DNA of 10,992 nt from Bacteroidia bacterium (GTDB taxonomy: Bacteria; Bacteroidota; Bacteroidia; Bacteroidales; VadinHA17). The stretch's first letter is position 1. The number at the start of each line of letters is the position of its first letter. The stretch is from NCBI GenBank assembly GCA_026391515.1, contig JAPLEC010000299.1:1-10992 (forward strand), given 5' to 3'. Below are positions 1 to 7,007 of the stretch, piece after piece. The position numbers and the translations under genes are program-made. Under the pieces are notes generated by a model. That model ran no database searches. It was not told the origin of the DNA and saw nothing but the letters and a program-made list of their open reading frames with translations.

Positions 1-396
1 CATAACCACTGCATCTGCAAGATTATCAGGGAATTTTGAATAATATGTATTTGGCTCAAGGGTTTTATGATCGCGATACATTCCAATATGTCCGATTCTT
101 GCAGAAGGAATAAGATTTGAGATTCCATCAACCATACCGAGTCCTGCTCTTAAAACCGGGATCAGGACAACGTCTCTTGCAAGCTCCTGTGTATCGCAGG
201 TTCCCATCGGAGTTTCGACGGTGATATTTTTTAATGGCAGGTCGCGGGTTATTTCATAAGCCATCAGTCCGGCAATTTCTTCAAGCGTTTCGCGGAACTC
301 TTTTGTTTCAGTCTCTTTCCGGCGAAGCTGGGTAAGCTTATGAGTAATAAGCGGATGTTTAAGAAGATTAAGCATATCGGAATTAATTGCATTCAT
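1..396 (-). CDS. upp: Uracil phosphoribosyltransferase, N-terminal part (C-terminus off window)
   Basis: UPRT is a cytosolic pyrimidine-salvage enzyme that makes UMP from uracil and PRPP. The 132 visible codons contain the family signatures: HPLITHKL near the N-terminus, MAYEITRDLP in the middle, PVLRAGLGMVDG, and MYRDHKTLEPNTYYSK close to the window edge. The family is usually about 208 residues, so roughly 75 residues, including the PRPP-binding loop, lie beyond base 1. No frameshift is seen. The annotated start is the ATG at 394-396. A second Met (codon 8, 373-375) would leave six residues before HPL, close to E. coli Upp, and suits a promoter-like site that almost touches the first ATG. 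The start is therefore uncertain; the family assignment is not. The gene is transcribed away from the hairpin-rich gap and from the accessory genes to its right. Confidence 0.95.
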   Translation of the reverse strand, partial: MNAINSDMLNLLKHPLITHKLTQLRRKETETKEFRETLEEIAGLMAYEITRDLPLKNITVETPMGTCDTQELARDVVLIPVLRAGLGMVDGISNLIPSARIGHIGMYRDHKTLEPNTYYSKFPDNLADAVVM

Positions 397-397
397 T

Positions 398-429
398 CAA
401 AGATAATGTAAAAACATTTCTCAGATCAA
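398..429 (-). promoter_or_regulatory. Candidate Bacteroidota-type promoter of upp
   Basis: On the minus strand, TTG (427-429), 21 bases, then TATCTTTG (398-405) match the Bacteroidota pattern TTTG-N19/21-TANNTTTG, with a perfect -7 box. The -7 box ends one base before the upstream ATG of upp. Transcription would then start at or just past that ATG, which would favour the Met at 373-375 as the real start. This is a motif match only. Confidence 0.45.
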
Positions 430-435
430 CAGATT

Positions 436-802
436 GCTCCTATGGAGCTCAACTTTAATTGATTAACGTTTGCTACAAACAGGTCGTCCCTGACGGAAGT
501 AAGAATATTTTGTAACGTTTCTTTTTGGACTGCATAGCAGTTGCCTGTTTGTAACAAGGGGTATGCGATGGCTTAAGATGTTCGTAGAACATCGAATTAT
601 TGTAGTAGTAACAAAGAACATATTGTTTAAGATGGTCGTAGGCCATCAAATAATTGTCTGTCAATATTTTAATTATTCAATCCTCTACGAGGATCTTGGG
701 TTATTGGTAATCCTGTTTCTACAATAATTTGATGATCTACGATCATCGTTACATGGAGCATAGGAAAATGGATTTAAGCCGTACAGCGGCGATCTGTTTT
801 TT
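436..802. repeat. Mosaic of about eight short hairpin repeat units with covarying arms
   Basis: This covers most of the 503-base gene-free gap 397-899. The hairpins are: 436-448 GCTCC/TAT/GGAGC; 486-496, decayed, GTCCC-TGAC-GG; 529-541 ACTGC/ATA/GCAGT; 577-593 GATGTTC/GTA/GAACATC; 631-647 GATGGTC/GTA/GGCCATC (one G-T pair); 680-694 ATCCTC/TAC/GAGGAT; 731-747 GATGATC/TAC/GATCATC; 778-790 GCCG/TACAG/CGGC. Most loops read TAC or TAT on one strand. Arms differ between copies but stay complementary within a copy. Flanks are also shared. An ACAAACAG or AACAGATC-like stretch precedes the units at 436 and 486 (plus) and at 529 and 778 (minus). ACAATAATT-like sequence precedes those at 731 (plus) and 577 (minus), and ACAATTATTT precedes 631 (minus). 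The units therefore lie in both orientations. They resemble REP-like dispersed palindromes; no mobilising gene is in the window. Confidence 0.8.
470..557. repeat. Inverted pair of the hairpin-unit flank (13 of 14 bases)
   Basis: TTGCTACAAACAGG at 470-483 and CCTGTTTGTAACAA at 544-557 are inverted copies with one mismatch. Each lies just 5' of a hairpin unit when read on its own strand (486-496 plus, 529-541 minus). The pair is thus two repeat units inserted head to head, facing each other. It could also fold as a long stem in RNA. Confidence 0.65.
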
Positions 803-818
803 CTATTAGTTTTAGTCT

Positions 819-847
819 TTTGAATTTATAAGAAACTTGTATATTTA
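819..847 (+). promoter_or_regulatory. Weak candidate promoter for the isomerase-like gene
   Basis: TTTG at 819-822 is followed 17 bases later by TATATTTA (840-847), which resembles the TANNTTTR box seen upstream of other genes here. The spacing is shorter than the usual 19-21 bases. It would give a leader of roughly 45 bases before the ATG at 900. No Shine-Dalgarno precedes that ATG. Confidence 0.25.
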
Positions 848-899
848 TAGTATCACAATAATTGTCTTCATTAAGAAATTATTCTAACCTCCTGATAAT

Positions 900-2480
900 A
901 TGAATAAAGAAGAAACTAAATTTCCCGAAAATCTCAACAGATCGGTTAATTCCTGCTGTAATGGCCATCACGGCGAGACACCCAATGAAATGACAAGACG
1001 AAAATTTGTTTCAATGACTGGCACAAGCGCCCTTGGAACTGTTGCTCTTTCCGGACTTTCATGGGCTGCTCTCAGATCAGTACAAACCGATGAAGCTTAT
1101 AATCCTAAGCGCCAGCCTCTGATAGTAAAACCGATTTTGATGTACGAAATACCTTCCCGCAGGAACCAGACTAGCTGGAGAAGCTGGGGAGGAATACAGA
1201 CTGAAAAAGATGTCAGTGAAGAAATGACCCGAATCGGAGAAGAGCTCAAAGTGCTTAACTCCAAAGCAGATTTCCCGGTCGATTTTCTTCCAGTTTCATG
1301 TGTTCGTACAAATCAGGATTTAAACAGTATTAACGATCTGGTAAATTCGGATTTGTTTCTGATATATGCCGCCGGAGGTGGAATGGATAAATTCGATGTC
1401 CTTAATAAAATGGGAAAGAACATCATCTTTTTCTGCCGCCATAAATCAGGTCCTGTTTATCTGTGGTACGAAATAATCAGTCCGCGATATCTTCGCCAAC
1501 ACACAGATTTACTTACAGTTAAAGGAATTGATGAGAATGATGTTGTTATTGACAACCAGGATGAGCTCATGTGGCGTATGAGAGCATTGTGCGGATTGAA
1601 AAATACAATGGGTTCGAGAATAATTGCTATCGGCGGCCCGGGTGCCTGGTCACAACCGCTGGATGTGGTTATGAAAGTTGTCGGTGAAAAGTACAAGCTT
1701 GATATTCAGACTGTTTCTTACGATGAATTAGGCAAACTGATTACTGAAGCAAGACGTGATAACTCGTCACTGAGCAGTGCCAGAAGTCGCGCTAATGAAT
1801 ACTTAAGAGACACCGGAATAAAGCTTGAAACTGACAGGAAATATGTCGAAAACTGTTTTGTTCTTGAAGATATTTTCATCCGGCTAATGAATAAATTCAG
1901 TTGCAGGGCTATTACGGTCAATAACTGTATGGGGACCATCATGCCTCTGGCAGAAACAACCGCATGTCTGACACTTAGCCTGATAAACGATGCAGGTTAC
2001 CTTGCTTTCTGCGAATCTGATTTTGTTGTTGTTCCGGCAGGTATTTTGATGGCAAATATTACCGGTAAGCCTTCTTTCCTGAACGATCCTACATATCCGC
2101 ACGATGGCACTATTACTCTTGCACATTGCACAGCACCACGCAGGATGGACGGAAAGAAATCAGAACCTGCAAGGATACTTACTCATTTTGAATCGGATTA
2201 TGGTGCCGCTCCCAAGGTCGAAATGCTTGTAGGACAAACGGTTACTAATATAATGTCAGATTTTAAGTTTGAACGTAATGTCGGGTTGAAAGGAAAAATA
2301 ATTGATAATCCGATGCTCGATATCTGCCGTTCGCAGATTGACATAAGTTTCGATTGTGAAAGTAGAATAGTAGCTGAACAGATGCCCGGATTTCACTGGA
2401 TAACTGTTTACGGAGATTATCTGAACGAAGCAGGTTATGCTCTGAAAAAGATGGGAATTAAGTTTGAGAATCTTGGTTAA
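900..2480 (+). CDS. Tat-exported fucose/arabinose isomerase-like protein (COG2407 type)
   Basis: The N-terminus carries a twin-arginine signal: TRRKFV at residues 32-37 followed by an uncharged, mildly hydrophobic stretch (about 40-57). This predicts folded export across the inner membrane. The rest reads as an L-fucose/L-arabinose isomerase-related protein. Visible signatures are AAGGGMDKFD (157-166), the hinge NNCMG (341-345), CLTLSLINDAG (356-366), CESDF (371-375), ITGKPSFLNDP (387-397), LAHCTAP (407-413) and THFES (428-432). Acidic and His residues such as E352, E372, D374, H409, H429 and H499 are candidate metal or substrate ligands; I cannot assign them without alignment. Related isomerases are normally cytosolic and interconvert aldoses and ketoses, so export is unusual and the activity here is unproven. 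Met31 (990-992), just before the RR pair, is an alternative start. The coding frame is intact and is followed by a weak terminator-like hairpin. Confidence 0.75.
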   Translation: MNKEETKFPENLNRSVNSCCNGHHGETPNEMTRRKFVSMTGTSALGTVALSGLSWAALRSVQTDEAYNPKRQPLIVKPILMYEIPSRRNQTSWRSWGGIQTEKDVSEEMTRIGEELKVLNSKADFPVDFLPVSCVRTNQDLNSINDLVNSDLFLIYAAGGGMDKFDVLNKMGKNIIFFCRHKSGPVYLWYEIISPRYLRQHTDLLTVKGIDENDVVIDNQDELMWRMRALCGLKNTMGSRIIAIGGPGAWSQPLDVVMKVVGEKYKLDIQTVSYDELGKLITEARRDNSSLSSARSRANEYLRDTGIKLETDRKYVENCFVLEDIFIRLMNKFSCRAITVNNCMGTIMPLAETTACLTLSLINDAGYLAFCESDFVVVPAGILMANITGKPSFLNDPTYPHDGTITLAHCTAPRRMDGKKSEPARILTHFESDYGAAPKVEMLVGQTVTNIMSDFKFERNVGLKGKIIDNPMLDICRSQIDISFDCESRIVAEQMPGFHWITVYGDYLNEAGYALKKMGIKFENLG

Positions 2481-2487
2481 TTCTCTG

Positions 2488-2508
2488 GAATCCTTCCGGG
2501 ATTTTTCT
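2488..2508 (+). terminator. Weak rho-independent-like terminator after the isomerase-like gene
   Basis: AATCC (2489-2493) pairs with GGATT (2499-2503) across a five-base loop, with one possible extra G-T pair, and is followed by a short T-rich run. The stem is short, so termination may be partial. The position, eight bases after the stop and before a promoter-like site, supports a transcription boundary here. Confidence 0.4.
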
Positions 2509-2517
2509 TATTAACAT

Positions 2518-2549
2518 CTTGGTTTTGAATTAAGAAAAAAGTAAATTTA
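2518..2549 (+). promoter_or_regulatory. Candidate Bacteroidota-type promoter for the CotH-like/DUF4956 pair
   Basis: CTTG at 2518-2521, 20 bases, then TAAATTTA at 2542-2549. Spacing and -7 box agree with TTTG-N19/21-TANNTTTG apart from the last base of the box, and match the site upstream of the TIR gene. It would give a leader of about 20 bases before the ATG at 2577. Confidence 0.4.
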
Positions 2550-2576
2550 TATCTCATTTTAAAGAACACAGCCCCA

Positions 2577-3707
2577 ATGTTTAAAAATGCTTTCAAAGTG
2601 ATTGATCATCTGATTGGGTTTAAGAAACAATACCTGATTATAATTCCATTATTCTTTTTTATTCTTTCAGTAATTCCGGCTTTAAGCCAGGTCGATTCAT
2701 CAAAGATCAAATCTGAAAAAGAAAAGAAACCCCCAAAAATTCTGCCTCTGTTTGATAGTAATGAACCTCTTAATGTTACTCTGCGTTTTAATATGACGCA
2801 ATTTCTGAAAAAGAATAAAAAGGCTGGATCCCTGGATGGAGTTCTTATGATGCATTTCAACGAAACAGATACGGTTGATAAAAATGTTAAAATAAAGTAT
2901 CGTGGTATCTGGCGTTTTGCAAATTGTAATTTCCCTCCGATACAGATCAATTTTAAAAAGCCGATATATGTATTTTCCGATTCGGGGAAAATTAATAAGA
3001 TGAAACTGGTAACACATTGTCAAACCAGTCCCCTTTTTGATGAATATATCCTGCGAGAATACCTTGTATACAAGTTATATAATGTGATGACCGATTCCAG
3101 TTTCAGGGTCAGATTACTGAAGGTCACATATTTAGATACAGAAAACAAGAAGAAGCCGATAACTCAATATGGCATCTTTATTGAACCTGCATCTATTTTA
3201 GCGCTGAGAACAAATTCAATGGTTATTGAATCATTGAACCTTACTCAGAAACATATGATGCCTGAGGTAATAGGAAAGATGGCTGTATTTTTATATATGG
3301 TTGCTCAATGGGATTGGGACATACCATCCCAGCATAATGTAGCAATAATCAAACCTCTTAAATTTGACCCTGCGGGATTGGGAGTGCCGGTGCCATATGA
3401 TTTTGATCTTACCGGAATCGTGAATGCTGAATATGCAGTAACATCTGATGAGCTGGGATTAGAAAACATCCGGGAGCGACTCTTCAGGGGTATTTGCCAG
3501 AGCAGGGAGATGTACCAGGAAATCCTTAAAGAATTTATGAGTAAGAAAAATGCACTCTATGCTGTTGTAAATGAATTTCCATATTTAAGCCAGAGATCAA
3601 AAAAAGACATAATAATGTATCTCGATACTTTTTTTGATCAGCTAAACAAACAAAAAGACATTGACCTGCTTATAAATAATTTCTTAAATACCTGTAAAAA
3701 ATTGTAA
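2577..3707 (+). CDS. Secreted protein with distant CotH-kinase-like features
   Basis: Residues 1-38 form a signal peptide: basic start, hydrophobic core at about 20-35, likely cleavage near PALSQ. The mature protein should act outside the inner membrane. I do not recognise it outright, but the motif order resembles the CotH spore-coat kinase family: KYRGIW (107-112) and FPPIQINF (119-126) where CotH has its RG/FPKK-YR region; NKMKLV (140-145); FDEYILREYLVYKLYN (154-169), like the 'D.s.lRn.l.y.l' helix; YGIFIEP (198-204); then QWDWDIPSQHN (244-254) and PYDFDLTG (273-280), placed like the catalytic-loop Asp/Asn and metal-binding Asp of CotH. The next gene, 16 bases on, is DUF4956, a family that often sits beside CotH and VTC-type genes, which supports this reading. 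It could instead be an uncharacterised Bacteroidota family lacking kinase activity. Confidence 0.55.
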   Translation: MFKNAFKVIDHLIGFKKQYLIIIPLFFFILSVIPALSQVDSSKIKSEKEKKPPKILPLFDSNEPLNVTLRFNMTQFLKKNKKAGSLDGVLMMHFNETDTVDKNVKIKYRGIWRFANCNFPPIQINFKKPIYVFSDSGKINKMKLVTHCQTSPLFDEYILREYLVYKLYNVMTDSSFRVRLLKVTYLDTENKKKPITQYGIFIEPASILALRTNSMVIESLNLTQKHMMPEVIGKMAVFLYMVAQWDWDIPSQHNVAIIKPLKFDPAGLGVPVPYDFDLTGIVNAEYAVTSDELGLENIRERLFRGICQSREMYQEILKEFMSKKNALYAVVNEFPYLSQRSKKDIIMYLDTFFDQLNKQKDIDLLINNFLNTCKKL

Positions 3708-3723
3708 ACTTAAAATTTTCAAT

Positions 3724-4380
3724 ATGATAGAAAATTCATTAATCAGCAATTCCTCATTATGGGGTATCCTTATCCGGTTTGGATTTAACCTGTCTTCCCT
3801 GATAATCCTTATCGGGGTAGTCTATTACAGTTATTCAAAGAAGGAAAGATTCTTATTTACATTTTTTCTTATAGGTATAATAGTCTTCTTTGTGAGCTCG
3901 ATAATGAAAAAAGTTGATATTGGTTTTGGCCTCGCTTTCGGATTATTCGCCATCTTCGGAATTCTCAGATTAAGGACAAGAAACTTCAGTGTCAAGGATA
4001 TGGCTTATTTGTTTACAGTCATCGGATTATCAGTTGTAAATGCACTGGGTTTGCTTATTTTTCCTTTTTACGGGGTCGTGATTCTAAATTGGGTCATAAT
4101 TATTACTGCATTTTTACTTGAATTATTTGTTGGTGCAAAAATTCATAAGAAACAATCAATCGTTTATAACAATCTTGATTTACTTCGACCTGAAAACCAT
4201 GAAAATCTTTTACAGGACCTCTCAGCGAGGACAGGACGAAATATTCTGAAGGCAAGAATACGGGAAATTAATTTTAAGAATGGAGTTGCAAAACTAGATA
4301 TCTTTTATAAGGATAACAGAGGCAAAGTACAAAAAGAGCCCCCAAAACCGTCAGAGCCTGTTGAAACAGTTCAACAGTAA
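3724..4380 (+). CDS. DUF4956 family inner-membrane protein
   Basis: A 218-residue protein with about five transmembrane segments near residues 15-36, 42-61, 66-82, 94-113 and 116-136, then a soluble C-terminal tail of about 80 residues ending in a Pro/Glu-rich stretch. The DUF4956 core is plain: GFGLAFGLFAIFGILRLRTR (67-86) followed by SVKDMAYLFTVIGLSVVNAL (89-108). The biochemical role of DUF4956 is unknown. It often occurs next to CotH-like and VTC/polyphosphate-polymerase-like genes, pointing to an envelope-associated modification or polymer function. It starts 16 bases after the upstream secreted-protein gene without its own promoter-like site, so the two are probably one transcript. No VTC gene is present in the window. 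The start ATG has no Shine-Dalgarno, as elsewhere here. Confidence 0.88.
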   Translation: MIENSLISNSSLWGILIRFGFNLSSLIILIGVVYYSYSKKERFLFTFFLIGIIVFFVSSIMKKVDIGFGLAFGLFAIFGILRLRTRNFSVKDMAYLFTVIGLSVVNALGLLIFPFYGVVILNWVIIITAFLLELFVGAKIHKKQSIVYNNLDLLRPENHENLLQDLSARTGRNILKARIREINFKNGVAKLDIFYKDNRGKVQKEPPKPSEPVETVQQ

Positions 4381-4465
4381 GATGATAAATAGCAGGGAGT
4401 TATTGGCGAAAATCCCATCTCATTCAAATTTCGGAATATAAAGCAAAGCTGGATATAAAGATTTA

Positions 4466-4497
4466 TTTGACTTGTATTCAGGACTTTCGTAACTTTA
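4466..4497 (+). promoter_or_regulatory. Candidate Bacteroidota-type promoter of the TIR-TPR gene
   Basis: TTTG at 4466-4469, 20 bases, then TAACTTTA at 4490-4497, one base from the full TANNTTTG box. Transcription would start about 12 bases before the ATG at 4516, giving a very short leader. The site lies in the 135-base gap after the DUF4956 gene, suggesting that the TIR gene starts its own transcript. Confidence 0.45.
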
Positions 4498-4515
4498 TCG
4501 CAACCGACATTAATT

Positions 4516-6948
4516 ATGGCTAGCCTCTTCCCTGGTTTTGAATACGATATTTTCATCAGCTACCGCCAGAAGGATAATAAGCACGATGGCTGGGTAACTG
4601 GATTTGTTGACCAGCTGAAAGGAGAGCTGGAATCAACATTTAAGGAGGAGATCAGTGTTTATTTTGATATCAATCCGCATGACGGGCTTCTTGAAACGCA
4701 TGATGTCGATGCCTCACTGAAAGAAAAACTCAAGTGCATTATTTTTATTCCTGTTATATCACGTACTTATTGTGATCCTAAAGCATTCGCATGGGAACAT
4801 GAATTTTTAGCTTTTATTGAACAAGCTTCCAAGGATCGGTTCGGATTAAAAATAAAATTACCAAACGGCAATGTTGCAAGCAGAGTTCTTCCGGTTCGCA
4901 TACACGATCTGGATAGTGCTGATATAAGACTTTGTGAATCGGCTCTCGGAGGAGTGATTCGCGGAGTTGATTTTGTTTATAAAGAACCTGGAGTAAACAG
5001 ACCTCTTACCACGGACGATGATGATAAGAAAAACCTTAACGGCACAAAGTATAAAAACCAGATAAACAAAACAGCCAATGCAATTAAAGAGATCATTTCA
5101 GGTTTGAAATCAGAGCCTGATTCACCTTCCAAAGATAAAGTCAAGCAGCTGGAATCATGGGGAAAAGAAACTATCGGTAAACATAAAAGAAAGGTCGGTA
5201 AAAAAATATTTGGCCCACGATCAATTAAATGGCTGATACTAATCTTTGTTTTGATTTTATTTGTTTTTGGAGCAAATGCAGTTTACAAACTCATAAAACT
5301 TGAAGAAACCAGTAAAACAATTGCTGTATTTTTTTCTCCTGATATAAAAAACGATAATGAACTAGCAGGTATAAGAGATACTTATACTGAAGCAGTTCAT
5401 ATCAAGCTTGGAGCGGTTAAAAGCCTGAATATTACACCCAGATCTGCCTTATTTCAATATAGAGATACTGAAAATTCCTTAAATAAGACATTGAAAGACC
5501 TTGGGGTAAACTATTATTTGTATGGTAGTATCAGGCGAAGCGGCAATCAAATCATAACAGGTATCGAATTAACTTCCTTAAAGGCTAATAAGCAGCTTTG
5601 GTTTAAAAGCTATGTCTGGGGGGAAAAGCCTGTTTCAACAATCAGTGCAGAGATTGTTCAGACGATTGTCTCCAGATTACATGCAAAGCTGTTGCCTGAG
5701 GAATTAAACCAGATCGAAACCGAGCCGACAAGGAATGCTGAAGCCAACCAGAATTATACTATGGCAAATGCAATGTCATACAATGCCTGGTGCTCTTACA
5801 TAATGGCCAATAAGTATCATAAATCAATAAGTTATAATTCTGCAATACAATCATATGATAAAGCTATAGAAGAAGATTCACTGTTCGCCCAGGCTTATGC
5901 AAAACGTGCAATTGCCCGTTCCTTCGGTTACTACATTGGACAGCTTGACTCCACTCAAATCGAGAAATGTCTGGAAGACATTGCTAAAGCCAGTGAAATT
6001 AACAAAGATCTGCCAGATATACAGATGGCACTTGGATTCTATTATTATTATTGCAAAAAGGAGTTAGATAAAGCTCTGGAATTCTTTAATATAGCATATG
6101 AAAAGGATCCTAAAGACTATCAGCCTTTGTTTTATATGGCAATGGTGTACAGAAGAAGAGGTGAATGGGGAAAATCTAAGAACCTTATAAAAAAATTATT
6201 AACGCTTGATCTGCAGGACGCACTTATTTTTACAAACATAGGTTTAACATATACATATTTTCATAATTACGATTCTGCCCTTTTGTTTCATCAAAAAGCA
6301 ATTGACGCTATGCCTGCCTGGCGCTCACCCTATAATAATAAGATCGAAACACTTATCCTGAAAAATGGCAATACGTCCGAAGCAAGAGTTTTGCTGGAAA
6401 CTGCAATTCAAAAAACCGGAATAAATTTTACGGAACTTAAAATCCTGCTTGACATTTATGACAGGAAATATGATGATGCATTAAAGAAAGCGGAAAAATC
6501 ACAACCAGCTGATTATAAATATGCAGGCAATAAACAACTGTTTCTTGCTGAAATATACGAATTCAAGTATAATCTGAAAAATGCGCGGTTATATTATGAT
6601 TCAGCGCTTGTCAGCTTAAATAGAACTATTGCCATTAATAAAGACGATACTCAAATACACAGTTTGATCGGAATAGCAATCAACACGGGAAATAAAGAAA
6701 ATGCCATTGCCGAGGGTAAAAAAGCAATAGATCTGATTAAATATGATAATTTCGATAAAAGTGATATGATATTAAACCTTGCAAAGATTTATACTATGAT
6801 TGGTGAATATGACCTGGCTATAAGTACCATTGATTACCTATTACAGTTCCCATCCTGTATTTCAATAAAATTATTGAAGCTCGATCCGGTATGGGAACCA
6901 TTGTATGACAAACCGGATTTTCAGTCATTGCTAAGAAAATATTTATAA
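4516..6948 (+). CDS. TIR-transmembrane-TolB/FlgO-like-TPR signalling protein
   Basis: Four parts are visible. (1) An N-terminal TIR domain: box 1 YDIFISYRQKD (10-20), CIIFIPVISRTY (74-85) and WEHE (93-96), where E96 sits like the catalytic Glu of NAD-cleaving TIR domains; a TIR-linked extension runs to about residue 195. (2) A basic linker and one membrane segment, WLILIFVLILFVFGANAVY (239-257). (3) A TolB-N/FlgO-like domain (about 268-392) with TIAVFF, a middle LGVNYYLYGSIRRSGNQI (329-346) and LWFKSYVW (361-368), as found between kinase, cyclase or CadC-type heads and TPR arrays. (4) A TPR superhelix (about 413-780) ending in LDPVWEPLYDKPDFQSLL, a closing motif common to TolB-TPR proteins. 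With no signal peptide, the TIR domain is probably cytosolic and the TPRs periplasmic, so the protein may sense an envelope cue or partner and control TIR activity. NADase activity and topology are inferences. Confidence 0.88.
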   Translation: MASLFPGFEYDIFISYRQKDNKHDGWVTGFVDQLKGELESTFKEEISVYFDINPHDGLLETHDVDASLKEKLKCIIFIPVISRTYCDPKAFAWEHEFLAFIEQASKDRFGLKIKLPNGNVASRVLPVRIHDLDSADIRLCESALGGVIRGVDFVYKEPGVNRPLTTDDDDKKNLNGTKYKNQINKTANAIKEIISGLKSEPDSPSKDKVKQLESWGKETIGKHKRKVGKKIFGPRSIKWLILIFVLILFVFGANAVYKLIKLEETSKTIAVFFSPDIKNDNELAGIRDTYTEAVHIKLGAVKSLNITPRSALFQYRDTENSLNKTLKDLGVNYYLYGSIRRSGNQIITGIELTSLKANKQLWFKSYVWGEKPVSTISAEIVQTIVSRLHAKLLPEELNQIETEPTRNAEANQNYTMANAMSYNAWCSYIMANKYHKSISYNSAIQSYDKAIEEDSLFAQAYAKRAIARSFGYYIGQLDSTQIEKCLEDIAKASEINKDLPDIQMALGFYYYYCKKELDKALEFFNIAYEKDPKDYQPLFYMAMVYRRRGEWGKSKNLIKKLLTLDLQDALIFTNIGLTYTYFHNYDSALLFHQKAIDAMPAWRSPYNNKIETLILKNGNTSEARVLLETAIQKTGINFTELKILLDIYDRKYDDALKKAEKSQPADYKYAGNKQLFLAEIYEFKYNLKNARLYYDSALVSLNRTIAINKDDTQIHSLIGIAINTGNKENAIAEGKKAIDLIKYDNFDKSDMILNLAKIYTMIGEYDLAISTIDYLLQFPSCISIKLLKLDPVWEPLYDKPDFQSLLRKYL

Positions 6949-7007
6949 AACTAAAATATCAGGAACAGACAGGCCTGAACGAATTTTAAACTAAAAAATG
7001 AAAAATT

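Noticed and set aside
473..664. A 63-codon minus-strand open frame in the upp-isomerase gap, with repeated peptides (MAYDHLK, MFYEHLK)
   Set aside because: The repeated peptides come directly from the hairpin repeat units at 577-593 and 631-647 read through in one frame. There is no family resemblance, so it is not called as a gene.
436..802. CRISPR array
   Set aside because: Units are palindromes of varying sequence at irregular spacing and in both orientations. A CRISPR array has identical direct repeats with regular spacers, and no cas gene is present.
780..899. Riboswitch or structured leader before the isomerase-like gene
   Set aside because: Apart from the 778-790 repeat unit I see no conserved aptamer-like pattern, and the candidate leader is only about 45 bases.
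2606..3023. Overlapping minus-strand open frames of about 107-114 codons inside the CotH-like gene
   Set aside because: They lie opposite a well-supported coding frame with a signal peptide and conserved-looking motifs, and they show no family features.
6959..6978. TCAGG...CCTGA stem after the TIR-TPR stop, as a terminator
   Set aside because: Only five base pairs around a ten-base loop with no T-run directly after it. It is too weak to call.
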